Assembly (NCBI GenBank): GCA_009699245.1
Contig: WLOQ01000007.1
Span: 1 to 64,000 of the forward strand
DNA length: 64,000 bases
Origin: Actinomycetota bacterium
GTDB lineage: Bacteria; Actinomycetota; Thermoleophilia; Solirubrobacterales; Solirubrobacteraceae
Direction: 5' to 3'
Shown here: piece after piece, positions 1 to 7,349 of the stretch
How positions within the stretch are numbered: the stretch's first letter is position 1
Layout: each line of letters begins with the position of its first letter
The notes under the pieces: model-generated
What the model was told of the DNA's origin: nothing
The model's database searches: none
The model's input: only the letters and a program-made list of their open reading frames with translations
Position numbers and translations under genes: made by a program

Positions 1-294
1 TAAAACCCCGGCAAAACCATATGTGCGGACTCTCACGAGTACGCCCTCGCCGCCTAGTTCATAGCTAGGTCGTGAGGTCTGGGCCCCGGCCTGCCGGCCG
101 TCGGGATGTCCTGGATCAGAATGCCGGCTCACCCGTCGAGGTCCGCCTTCGCCGGAACGGGGACATCTTCAGAGGGCTGGCTTCCCGGAACCCCGTCCGC
201 AAGGCGACCGGGAGGCGAGATCAGAGTGCGGACTACGCTCGTAGAAGCTGTCACTACGCGGTCATGGACGCGGGTTCGATTCCCGCCGTCTCCA
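1..294 (+). ncRNA. ssrA: tmRNA (transfer-messenger RNA), 3' part
   Basis: Rescues stalled ribosomes by acting first as a tRNA and then as a short mRNA that adds a degradation tag. An open frame at 25-57 reads ADSHEYALAA followed by TAG, which matches the usual tmRNA tag ending (YALAA) and the ADSH start known from mycobacteria. The 3' end (about 266-294) has a tRNA-like T arm (GCGGG, loop TTCGATT, CCCGC), the acceptor strand GTCTCC and discriminator A. CCA is not encoded. The 5' part, including the matching acceptor strand, lies outside the window. The tag is short at ten residues including the resume alanine. Confidence 0.93.
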
Positions 295-305
295 TGTTCG
301 TCGGA

Positions 306-311
306 TAGACT
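306..311 (+). promoter_or_regulatory. -10 hexamer of a probable leaderless promoter
   Basis: TAGACT lies 7 bases before the GTG of the flavoprotein gene and 11 bases after the tmRNA end. It has the same arrangement as many other starts in this window. No Shine-Dalgarno sequence is visible. Confidence 0.5.
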
Positions 312-318
312 CGCCACC

Positions 319-1662
319 GTGCGGTCGTCCGCTTTGGGTCTATGGCTCGAGATGGAGCCGGAAGTGTCTGCCGCCCCGCCGCTCGTCGGCGACGTGCGCG
401 CCGATGTGGCCATTGTCGGCGGGGGGTTTCTCGGTCTGTGGACCGCGCTTCAGGTCAAGCGCCGCGACCCGTCGTCGGTGGTCGTCGTGCTTGAGCGGAC
501 CCGCTGCGGGCACGGCCCGAGCGGCCGCAGCGGTGGCTTCGTCAACCATTACGGGGACCGCTTGGCCGCGATGACCGCGGCGTTCGGCGCCGATGATGCG
601 CGGGCGATCGTCGACGCATCAGTGCGCGCCCTCGCGCAGTTCGAGGACTGGTGCCTCGCTGAGGCGCCCGGGGCCTGCTTCACGCACGCCGCCCAACTCG
701 AGGTGGCCACGGGGCCCTCGCAGGAAGCGTCGCGCGACCTTGAGCTCAGCGCAGAAGAGGTGCGCGAGATCTGCGACTCGCCGACGTTCCGCTCAGGCAC
801 GCTCACCACCGACTCAGCGACCGTCAACCCGGCGGGGCTCGTCGGCGCGCTCCGAGCGAAGGCGCTCGCCGCCGGCGTGCAGCTCTACGAGCACACGCGC
901 GTCAACGGTCTGCGCGACGGCCCCGGCCACGTGGCCCTCCACACCGACCATGGATCCATCCGCGCCCGCCGGGCGGTCCTCGCGATCGGCTGCCAGACGG
1001 CGGCCGTGCAGCACCTGCGGCGGAAGCTCAGCGTCGCGTCGAGCCACATCGTCGCGACAGCGCCGGTTCCCGAGGTTCTCGCCGACTGCGGCTGGTCGCC
1101 CGCCTATTCGATCTGCGACCTCCAGGCGATGCTCCACTACACCCGCCTGACAGCCGATGGCCGCATCCTCTTCGGCTGGGGCGGGGGTCGCATGGCGCTC
1201 GGGGCGCGCCAGCACCCCGCGCTCTTCGAGGACCGCAGGGTGCAGGCCACCCTCGGCCGGCGACTCCTTGAAACGTTTCCGGCGCTCACCGCCTCCCATC
1301 TCGATGTGGCATGGGGAGGCCCGATCGACGTCTCGGCCGACCACCTTCCGCACTTCGGCACCTCCGGCCGGGTGTCATTCGGCTTCGGGTTCACCGGCAA
1401 CGGCGTCCTCCCGAGCTTCATGGGCGGGGAGATCCTCGCGGCCATGGTGACGGACGGTGACTCGCCGCTCTTGCGCCTGGCGCTCGTCGAGCGGCGCGCC
1501 CGCTCATTCCCTCCAGCGCCGCTCGCCTATGCGGGCGGGACGCTCCTGCGGCGCTGCATGCTGCGCGCGGACCGCCGCGATGAGCTGGGGGAGCACATCA
1601 ATCCCTTGCTGGCCTCCGCGATCGGCGTCCCGCGGCGCCTGGGCTTTCAGCTGCCGCGCTGA
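319..1662 (+). CDS. FAD-dependent oxidoreductase (DadA/PuuB-like amine oxidase family)
   Basis: Probable flavoprotein that oxidises an amino acid or amine; the substrate is unknown. The 447-residue protein has an N-terminal Rossmann FAD site (VGGGFLGLWTA, about residues 32-42) with an acidic residue ending the second strand, then the GRSGG segment typical of the PuuB/DadA group. A C-terminal GFGFTGNGV region belongs to the FAD-closing part of the fold. The GTG start was chosen because TAGACT lies 7 bases upstream and because the reading (SALGLWLE, then PPLVGDVRADV) matches the usual start of this family. An ATG at 352 is the alternative. It lies just after tmRNA and forms no operon. Confidence 0.85.
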   Translation: MRSSALGLWLEMEPEVSAAPPLVGDVRADVAIVGGGFLGLWTALQVKRRDPSSVVVVLERTRCGHGPSGRSGGFVNHYGDRLAAMTAAFGADDARAIVDASVRALAQFEDWCLAEAPGACFTHAAQLEVATGPSQEASRDLELSAEEVREICDSPTFRSGTLTTDSATVNPAGLVGALRAKALAAGVQLYEHTRVNGLRDGPGHVALHTDHGSIRARRAVLAIGCQTAAVQHLRRKLSVASSHIVATAPVPEVLADCGWSPAYSICDLQAMLHYTRLTADGRILFGWGGGRMALGARQHPALFEDRRVQATLGRRLLETFPALTASHLDVAWGGPIDVSADHLPHFGTSGRVSFGFGFTGNGVLPSFMGGEILAAMVTDGDSPLLRLALVERRARSFPPAPLAYAGGTLLRRCMLRADRRDELGEHINPLLASAIGVPRRLGFQLPR

Positions 1663-1666
1663 AGCG

Positions 1667-2071
1667 CTAGGTGACGATCGCCGACTGGTGCGTCAGCGTC
1701 CAGATCCAGCAGAGAGCGCAAGCCGCCATCGTCAGTGCGACTGAGCGTCCGGAGACCAATGCCGAAAGGCGGCGGCGGAAGGTTGTGCTTGAGAGCCCAG
1801 CCACTGCTGTGATGAGGAGCACGGTGGCGATGACGACCGCAGGCGCGTTGTAGCGAAACGTCTCCGGTGACCCGTGTACGGCAAGCACGAACGATCGTGT
1901 CGACCCGCACCAGGGGCAGGGAATACCGGTCACCTCGCGCAGCAGGCATGGGGGCCCAAGGCTGGACGCCGTTCCGGCCGCAGACGTAACGGCCGCAAGG
2001 AGGAATGGCGCGCTCGCAGCGGCGCCGCCAGTCGGGCCGCCGACTGGTATCCCGATCCGCAGGGGCTTCAT
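1667..2071 (-). CDS. DUF2752 membrane protein
   Basis: Small integral membrane protein of about 134 residues with no known function. The DUF2752 signature is visible as GIPCPWCGSTRSF, with a C-P-W-C pair, followed by two or three hydrophobic segments. One hydrophobic helix precedes the motif. The first ATG was taken as the start; a TTG at 2140 would add 23 residues but would cover a DUF2510-like motif coded on the other strand. It converges on the flavoprotein gene, with only 4 bases between the stops. Confidence 0.7.
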   Translation of the reverse strand: MKPLRIGIPVGGPTGGAAASAPFLLAAVTSAAGTASSLGPPCLLREVTGIPCPWCGSTRSFVLAVHGSPETFRYNAPAVVIATVLLITAVAGLSSTTFRRRLSALVSGRSVALTMAACALCWIWTLTHQSAIVT

Positions 2072-2122
2072 CGCCTGCGCTATTGGGATGGCACAGCCTG
2101 GACCGACCACATCGCCAACTGA
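2039..2122 (+). pseudogene. DUF2510-like motif, fragment or very short gene
   Basis: This frame reads DWYPDPQGLHRLRYWDG and then TAWTDHIAN before a stop, a near-complete DUF2510 motif (WYPDP...RYWDG..WT.H). Upstream in the same frame the sequence looks non-coding, and the only ribosome-site-like stretch (AAGGAGG at 1997-2003) precedes an ATG in another frame. It overlaps the 5' part of the DUF2752 gene on the opposite strand. It may be a decayed remnant or a short gene with an unrecognised start. Confidence 0.4.
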
Positions 2123-2157
2123 GGCCTGCTCCAGGCTCAAGGAGAGAATGAATTCAC

Positions 2158-2787
2158 ATGCGCAACGCTGGCCTTCTGCTGCTGGTCGTCGCCTCGCTCG
2201 CCGCCGTCGGGTGTGGCAGCTCAGACATGCGAACGGTCGTGAAGACGGTCACCGCTGAGCCCACCGCAGCCACCACCGAAGAAGCGAGCATCGATGCCGC
2301 TCCCAGCTCTGGCAAGGCGGTTGACGCTGCCGAGCCCGAGTCACCGTCCGGGGTGACAGAGACCGGTGTCCCGGGTGTCGGGGTCGACGATGACGTGACT
2401 TTCCGCGTTTCGTCGATCGAAGCTGTGAGCAGTCTCCCAACCGATGGCTTCGAGGACGGACCTATGGTTGCGGCCAAGGGTGCCAAGCTGATCGCGGCTG
2501 TCGTCACGTGGAAGAACAACATGAACAGCGGGCAGGACATCTTCTGCGGTGGCAACAGCACGGTTCTCCTTGATGACAAGGGTCGTCAGTTCGATCCGGT
2601 CGACGATCAGATCTGGATTGTGGGGAACGACATCTGCGGTGACGAGGTCCAGCCCGGCTTCAAGCAGACCGTCACTCTCGCCTTCCAGATTCCGTCTGAT
2701 GCCGAGATCGGTGGTCTCGTCCTCTGGAACTCCGACAGCGAAGACGACGACGACGGAGAGTCGAGCTCCCTGCTCTTCAGGAAGTGA
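2158..2787 (+). CDS. Secreted lipoprotein with DUF4352-like domain
   Basis: Predicted lipoprotein of 209 residues anchored outside the cytoplasmic membrane. A signal peptide ends in the lipobox AAVGC with Cys19. An acidic, Thr/Ser-rich linker (about 25-80) leads to an immunoglobulin-like beta domain resembling DUF4352 (VTFRVSSIEAV, VTWKNNM, GRQFDPVDDQ, LAFQIPSDAEI) containing two cysteines that may form a disulfide. The tail is Asp/Glu/Ser-rich. AAGGAGAG about 12 bases upstream is a plausible ribosome site. Function unknown. Confidence 0.8.
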   Translation: MRNAGLLLLVVASLAAVGCGSSDMRTVVKTVTAEPTAATTEEASIDAAPSSGKAVDAAEPESPSGVTETGVPGVGVDDDVTFRVSSIEAVSSLPTDGFEDGPMVAAKGAKLIAAVVTWKNNMNSGQDIFCGGNSTVLLDDKGRQFDPVDDQIWIVGNDICGDEVQPGFKQTVTLAFQIPSDAEIGGLVLWNSDSEDDDDGESSSLLFRK

Positions 2788-2788
2788 C

Positions 2789-2823
2789 GGCGGGGCCTAC
2801 GTTCGCCGTCGCGACGCCCCGCC
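2789..2823 (+). terminator. Candidate hairpin terminator after the DUF4352-like gene
   Basis: GGCGGGGC (2789-2796) can pair with GCCCCGCC (2816-2823) just after the stop codon. The loop is long (19 bases) and no T run follows, so this is only a candidate. The remaining bases to 2938 show no convincing gene. Confidence 0.35.
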
Positions 2824-2938
2824 CACCACCAGCCGGTACAGCCACAGCAGGAGCATCACGCCGACGATGGCGCCATCATGGCTGATCCGTCCAGGGGGCT
2901 CCACCGTGCCGCGCCGGCTTGCGCCGTGCGATGGCCGC

Positions 2939-3418
2939 TCAGCTCTGGAGGCGGCGGCGCTCTTCGAGGCGCCCGTCACGGCGTAGCTGCGCCGCCTGGG
3001 CGCGCCGCTCATCGTCTGCATCGACGAACTGAATCGGCGGGACGGCGGTGGGGCGCCCGGTGACGTCGAGTGAGACCATCGTGAGAAACGCCGAGGCGAC
3101 GCGGCGCTGTTCGCCGGTGCTCAGATCCTCGGCCCAGACGCGCACGCCGCACTCGAGCGAGGTGTTCCAGGTCTGATTGACCTGTGCCTCGACGACGAGC
3201 AGATCGCCGACCTTGACCGGAGCGTCGAAGGTCATGCGATCGACGCCGGCGGTGACGACGCGGCGGCGGCAGTGGCGGTGCGCGGCGATGCCCGCGGACT
3301 CGTCGATGTGCCGGAGGATGACGCCGCCGTGCACGTCGCCCTCGAGGTTCGCGTGCATCTGCTGCATGAGGAGCGTCAGGACGACGCGGGATGCCTGAGG
3401 CGTATGGGCGATGGTCAC
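2939..3418 (-). CDS. Acyl-CoA thioesterase, hotdog fold (YciA/BACH type)
   Basis: Hydrolyses acyl-CoA thioesters in the cytoplasm; the chain-length preference cannot be read from the sequence. The 159-residue protein carries the hotdog-helix signature GDVHGGVILRHIDESAG (about residues 27-43), followed by strands DRMTFDAPVKVGDLLVVEA and a hydrophobic strand FLTMVSLD. The C-terminus is Arg/Glu-rich. The start is GTG, with TACGAT 6 bases upstream on the minus strand. The DMT transporter lies upstream on the same strand, 17 bases away, but the -10-like site suggests separate transcription. Confidence 0.87.
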   Translation of the reverse strand: MTIAHTPQASRVVLTLLMQQMHANLEGDVHGGVILRHIDESAGIAAHRHCRRRVVTAGVDRMTFDAPVKVGDLLVVEAQVNQTWNTSLECGVRVWAEDLSTGEQRRVASAFLTMVSLDVTGRPTAVPPIQFVDADDERRAQAAQLRRDGRLEERRRLQS

Positions 3419-3435
3419 CCCGCCATCGTACGCGC

Positions 3436-4431
3436 TCAGGCGGGGACCTTCGGGCGTCGTCGCACGGTCACGCTGACGGTCACCGCGACGAAGGTCAGCA
3501 GGACGCTGAGGATCGTCCGCGCGGTGATCGACTGACCGCTCGCGGGCGAAACCGCGTCGATGACGAGGCCGCCGAGCGACTGGCCCGCGACGAGCGCGAG
3601 GGTCGCGATGAGCACGCCGAGCGCGCCGACCGTGCGGCCGATCGCAGCGGTGACGAGCACGCCGATGAGCCCGCCGAGCACCCACTGCGGGGCCGGGGCC
3701 GACCACCCGCCGGGCGCCTCGGGGCCGACGAGGATGAGCCACCCGGCGATGCAGCCGGGGAGACCGATGGCGAAGACAATCCCGGTCGCCGTGATCGGGT
3801 CGCCGATCGCGGCGGTCAGGTGCCCGAGCGCCGCCTGCACGAGCCCGACGGTCATGCCCGCCGCGACGGTGAGCAGCACGAGTCCGACATTGAGGTCCCC
3901 GCCGCTCTGGAAGCTGCCGATCGCCACCGCGGCGAGGGCGATGACGACGCCCGCCACGCGCGGCACGGTCGGCGGCCGGCGCCCGCCCGGCCCGAGGCCG
4001 ATCGCATCGACGATGAGGCTGCCGGTCGTCTGGCCGCACACGAGCGCGACAGTCAGCAGGGCGATGCCGATCTCGGGGGCCGCCTTGGCGGGGACGATGA
4101 CGGAGACGGCCGCGAGGACGCAGGCGCCGTAGTGCCACCAGCGTGGACGCACGCCGCCGCGCAGGTGCTCGCGGGCGCGCCCATAACGCCCGGTCGTTGC
4201 GATGATCGCGATCGAAATCACGAGTCCCACGGCGTAGTTGATGGTGCCCGCGAGCTCCGCCGAGCCGAGGTTCGCCCCTAGCCGGCCATTGATGAACGAC
4301 TGCAGCGAGAGCGCCGCGCCGGAGAGACAGACGACGAGCAGCGGGATCGCGGCGTGGGAGCGCACGGGATGGCTCGCCCACCGAGCCGGTGCGTCGTGCC
4401 CGGCATCACCACTGTGGACGTGCGATCCCAC
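3436..4431 (-). CDS. DMT-superfamily membrane transporter (YdcZ/DUF606 type, tandem)
   Basis: Integral membrane protein of about 331 residues with roughly ten hydrophobic helices. The two halves resemble each other: each begins with a helix ending in QSFINGRLGA-like or QAALGHL-like sequence and each has a GQ(T/S)xGxLxxDA motif (GQTTGSLIVDAIG and GQSLGGLVIDAVS). This fits two fused copies of the five-helix YdcZ/DUF606 unit. The substrate is unknown. The GTG start was chosen because TAGTGT lies 9 bases upstream; a GTG at 4365 just before the first helix is also possible. Confidence 0.8.
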   Translation of the reverse strand: MGSHVHSGDAGHDAPARWASHPVRSHAAIPLLVVCLSGAALSLQSFINGRLGANLGSAELAGTINYAVGLVISIAIIATTGRYGRAREHLRGGVRPRWWHYGACVLAAVSVIVPAKAAPEIGIALLTVALVCGQTTGSLIVDAIGLGPGGRRPPTVPRVAGVVIALAAVAIGSFQSGGDLNVGLVLLTVAAGMTVGLVQAALGHLTAAIGDPITATGIVFAIGLPGCIAGWLILVGPEAPGGWSAPAPQWVLGGLIGVLVTAAIGRTVGALGVLIATLALVAGQSLGGLVIDAVSPASGQSITARTILSVLLTFVAVTVSVTVRRRPKVPA

Positions 4432-4470
4432 TCGTGGCAAACACTATCCGGCCGCGCGGGCGTCGGCCAG

Positions 4471-5778
4471 TCAGCGGTCGTCGTAGACCCGGATCGACCC
4501 GCCGTAACAGGCGACCCACACCCGCTTTGTCGTCGGCTCGTAGGTGATGCCGATCGGGTGCTCGCACGCCTGGATCGTCTGGAGTGGCTGCATGTCGCGC
4601 GCACGCAGCTTCGTCACCGTGCCGCTCTCGTAGTTCACGACGTAGAGCGCCGTGCCGTCGGATGACAGGGCGAGGCTGCGTGGCTGGCTGCCGGTGTTCA
4701 GGCTGTAGCGCACCGTGTGGGACTTCGTGTCGAACTTCGCGACGCGCCCGGCGGCGTTCAGCGACACGAAGATGGACTTGCCCGACGGCGCGAAGACGAG
4801 GGCGCGCGGGCCGGCGCCGACCTCCATGCGCTTGGTCTTCCAGGTGTGGAGATCGACGCGCACGAGCTCGGAGCCGCCCATCACCGCAACGTACGCGACC
4901 TTGCCGCTCGGCGAGACGGCGATCCCGCGCGGGTAGCGCCCGATCGGGACGTTGCGCAGGACGCGCCCCTGCTTCACCGAGATGACGCTCATCGTCCACG
5001 AGCACCAGTTGGCCACGAGGACGTACTGGTCGTTCGGGGTGACGGCGACGACCTTGGGCACGGCGCCGACGCGGAAGGCCTTGTCGACCTTCAGCCACTT
5101 CATGTCAATCCGGTAGACGAAGCTGCGCTCGGTGCCGTCACCGGCCGAGCACGTGTCCTGGCCCTCAGGACCGAACTTCGGCCCGTACATCGCATAGTTC
5201 GACACGTACGCGTAGCGCCCACCAGGGGAGAAGGCCGCCTCGACCGGGGCGCCGCGCACGAGACCGGGGTACTGCGGATATCCGAGCCGTGCGAGGTTCA
5301 CCTGATCCGAAATCGCCTTGACGAGCTTCAGCGTCTTCGCGTTGTAGACCGTGACGGTGTGGCTGTACATCATGTTCTGCGCGGTCACAAAGCCAGCGCC
5401 GGACGAGGCCACGGACTTCGGCGAGATGCCGCCGGTGATCACGCCCTTCAGTGCGAGCCGAGCGGTGTCGGACCGACGGGCCTTCACCGTCGCCGGGCGT
5501 GCTGTCCAGGCCGTTGGGCCGTTCGAGGGCGGGTCGGACTGCTCGCCGACGGCGGTCGTCGTCGAGGGCACGGCGGCCGTCGCTTCGGCGCTGAGCGACG
5601 CGCCGGACTGGGTGCGCGGTGTGACGGCCCACGCAACCGAGCCGCCGATCGCGAGCAGGACGACCAGCAGCACGAGGCGCCGTCGCCGGACCTGCCTGCG
5701 GCGCCGCTCACGCCGTGCTGCCGCATCGCCGCGCGAGCGGCGGGCCTGGTCGTCGTGTCCGGGCGAGTCGGCGCGCAT
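4471..5778 (-). CDS. Membrane-anchored YVTN-type beta-propeller protein
   Basis: Extracytoplasmic repeat protein of 435 residues, probably a binding or surface protein rather than an enzyme. A very basic N-terminus (RRERRRRQVRRRR) precedes one membrane helix (about 33-51) and a Ser/Thr/Pro-rich linker. From about residue 100 onwards there are repeated blades with endings like AYVSNYAM, YVLVANWCS, VAYVAVMGG, IFVSLNAAG, LYVVNYESG and VWVACYGG, the pattern of the 40-residue YVTN/Lactonase family. It lies 32 bases downstream of mscL on the same strand and may be co-transcribed. Confidence 0.83.
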   Translation of the reverse strand: MRADSPGHDDQARRSRGDAAARRERRRRQVRRRRLVLLVVLLAIGGSVAWAVTPRTQSGASLSAEATAAVPSTTTAVGEQSDPPSNGPTAWTARPATVKARRSDTARLALKGVITGGISPKSVASSGAGFVTAQNMMYSHTVTVYNAKTLKLVKAISDQVNLARLGYPQYPGLVRGAPVEAAFSPGGRYAYVSNYAMYGPKFGPEGQDTCSAGDGTERSFVYRIDMKWLKVDKAFRVGAVPKVVAVTPNDQYVLVANWCSWTMSVISVKQGRVLRNVPIGRYPRGIAVSPSGKVAYVAVMGGSELVRVDLHTWKTKRMEVGAGPRALVFAPSGKSIFVSLNAAGRVAKFDTKSHTVRYSLNTGSQPRSLALSSDGTALYVVNYESGTVTKLRARDMQPLQTIQACEHPIGITYEPTTKRVWVACYGGSIRVYDDR

Positions 5779-5810
5779 CAGGGTGGATTTCGGTGCCGCG
5801 GGGCGCGGTC

Positions 5811-6188
5811 CTACGCGCTCCTGCTGCCGAGCAGGTCGCGGATCTCCTCGAGCACACGGACTTCCTCCGAGCGCGTGTCGCCCGGCTCGATCCCGCGGCG
5901 CGCCTGCAGGGCCTGCAGCGGCTTGACGACGAGGAAGAAGATCGCCGCGACGACCGACACGAAGGTGACCACCGCGTTGAGGAAGCTGCCGTAGCGGAAG
6001 ACCGACCCGTTGATCGTGAAGGTGAGCGCCGAGAAGTCCGGCTTCCCGAGGATCGCCGCGATGATCGGCGTGATCAGATTGGCCACGAGCGAGCCGATGA
6101 GGGCGGCGAACGCGGTGCCGACGACCACGGCGATGGCCAGGTCGACGATGTTGCCGCGCATGAGGAACGCGCGAAAGTCCTTGAGCAC
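5811..6188 (-). CDS. mscL: Large-conductance mechanosensitive channel
   Basis: Forms a homopentameric channel in the cytoplasmic membrane that opens on osmotic downshock. The 125-residue length and layout fit MscL: the amphipathic N-terminus KDFRAFLMRGNIVDLA, the pore helix VVVGTAFAALIGSLV, a periplasmic loop, a second helix (FVSVVAAIFFLVVK) and a charged C-terminal helix (EEVRVLEEIRDLL). The GTG start has a strong ribosome site (GGAGGAGG) at proper spacing. Confidence 0.95.
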   Translation of the reverse strand: MLKDFRAFLMRGNIVDLAIAVVVGTAFAALIGSLVANLITPIIAAILGKPDFSALTFTINGSVFRYGSFLNAVVTFVSVVAAIFFLVVKPLQALQARRGIEPGDTRSEEVRVLEEIRDLLGSRSA

Positions 6189-6284
6189 TGCAGCCTCCTC
6201 CGGTGGTCGGGTGGGGGACCCGGATCGGTACGCTACATCGCGCGGCGGGTGTGCGCGCAGCACGGCGCTGCGCCCCTGCTCGGA

Positions 6285-6290
6285 TAGCAT
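6285..6290 (+). promoter_or_regulatory. -10 hexamer of a probable leaderless promoter
   Basis: TAGCAT lies 6 bases before the ATG of the alcohol dehydrogenase gene, and no Shine-Dalgarno sequence is visible in between. Confidence 0.5.
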
Positions 6291-6296
6291 CGGCGC

Positions 6297-7349
6297 ATGC
6301 GCGCAACCGTCATCCACGGCACCCACGACATCCGGGTCGACGACGTTCCGGACCCCTCAATCATCAAGCCCACCGATGCGATCGTGAAGATCACCGCGTC
6401 GTGCGTGTGCGGCTCTGATCTCTGGTCCTACCGCGGCATCACGCCGGTCGAGGAGCCCAAGCGCATCGGCCACGAGCTCGTCGGCGTGATCGAGGAGGTC
6501 GGCAGCGAGGTCAAGACGCTGAAGCCCGGCGACTTCGTCATCGCGCCGTTCGCGACGAGCGACGGCACGTGCGTTAACTGCCAGCACGGCATGCACACCT
6601 CCTGCGTCAACGGGAGCTTCTTCAGCGCGGCCGACAAGGACGGGCTGATCGACGGCGGCCAGGGCGAGTGGGCGCGCGCGCCGTGGGCCGACGGGACCCT
6701 CGTGAAGGTCCCCGAGATGCCCGACGCGGACATGATCCCGAGCCTGCTGACGCTCTCCGACGTCATGGGGACCGGCCACCATGCGGCCATCGCGGCCGGC
6801 GTGAAGCCCGGCGATCGCGTCGTCGTCGTCGGTGACGGCGCCGTCGGCCTCAGCGCCGTGCTCGCCGCCTCGCGCCTCGGCGCCGAGCGCATCATCCTCA
6901 TGTCGCGTCACGCCGACCGGCAGGCGATCGGCAAGCGGTTCGGCGCGACCGACATCGTCGAGGAGCGCGGCCCCGACGGCATCGCGCGCATCCAGGAGCT
7001 GCTCGGCGGACCCGGTGCGGACGCGGCGCTCGAGTGCGTCGGGACGCAGGAGTCGCTCGAGCAGGCCGTCGGCGCCACGCGCCCCGGCGGGCGCGTCGGC
7101 TACGTCGGCCTTCCGCACGCGGTCTCGCAGGTGCCGATCTTCCAGATGTTCCTGACGAACGTCTCGCTCTCGGGCGGCATCGCACCGGTGCGCTCGTACC
7201 TCGACGAGCTGCTCAAGGACGTCCTCGACGGGACGATCGAGCCGGGCCTCGTCTTCGACCTCCAGCTCCCGCTGGGCGAGGTCGCTGACGCGTACGCCGC
7301 GATGGACGAGCGCCGCTCGATCAAGACGCTGCTCTGGCCGGGACGCTGA
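6297..7349 (+). CDS. Zinc-dependent alcohol dehydrogenase (MDR family)
   Basis: Cytoplasmic NAD(P)-linked dehydrogenase, 350 residues. The catalytic zinc site is seen as CVCGSD (about residue 37) and GHE (about 61). A structural-zinc-like loop near residue 95 holds only three cysteines ([12 protein letters not shown]). The Rossmann motif [11 protein letters not shown] (about 180) precedes the cofactor domain. The substrate is unknown. The start ATG follows TAGCAT by 6 bases. The 3' end overlaps the convergent P-type ATPase gene by 29 bases. Confidence 0.88.
   Translation: MRATVIHGTHDIRVDDVPDPSIIKPTDAIVKITASCVCGSDLWSYRGITPVEEPKRIGHELVGVIEEVGSEVKTLKPGDFVIAPFATSDGTCVNCQHGMHTSCVNGSFFSAADKDGLIDGGQGEWARAPWADGTLVKVPEMPDADMIPSLLTLSDVMGTGHHAAIAAGVKPGDRVVVVGDGAVGLSAVLAASRLGAERIILMSRHADRQAIGKRFGATDIVEERGPDGIARIQELLGGPGADAALECVGTQESLEQAVGATRPGGRVGYVGLPHAVSQVPIFQMFLTNVSLSGGIAPVRSYLDELLKDVLDGTIEPGLVFDLQLPLGEVADAYAAMDERRSIKTLLWPGR

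Noticed and set aside
266-294. Separate tRNA gene at the left end
   Set aside because: The T arm and acceptor strand belong to the tRNA-like 3' domain of tmRNA; no anticodon arm precedes them.
106-318. Upstream extension of the flavoprotein reading frame
   Set aside because: It covers tmRNA and gives a low-complexity N-terminus; the TAGACT/GTG arrangement at 306-319 explains the start better.
2797-3021. Minus-strand 74-codon frame with a hydrophobic C-terminal stretch
   Set aside because: It overlaps the thioesterase 3' end, most of it is Arg/Ser/Ala-rich without structure, and no start signal was seen. A tiny membrane peptide cannot be excluded.
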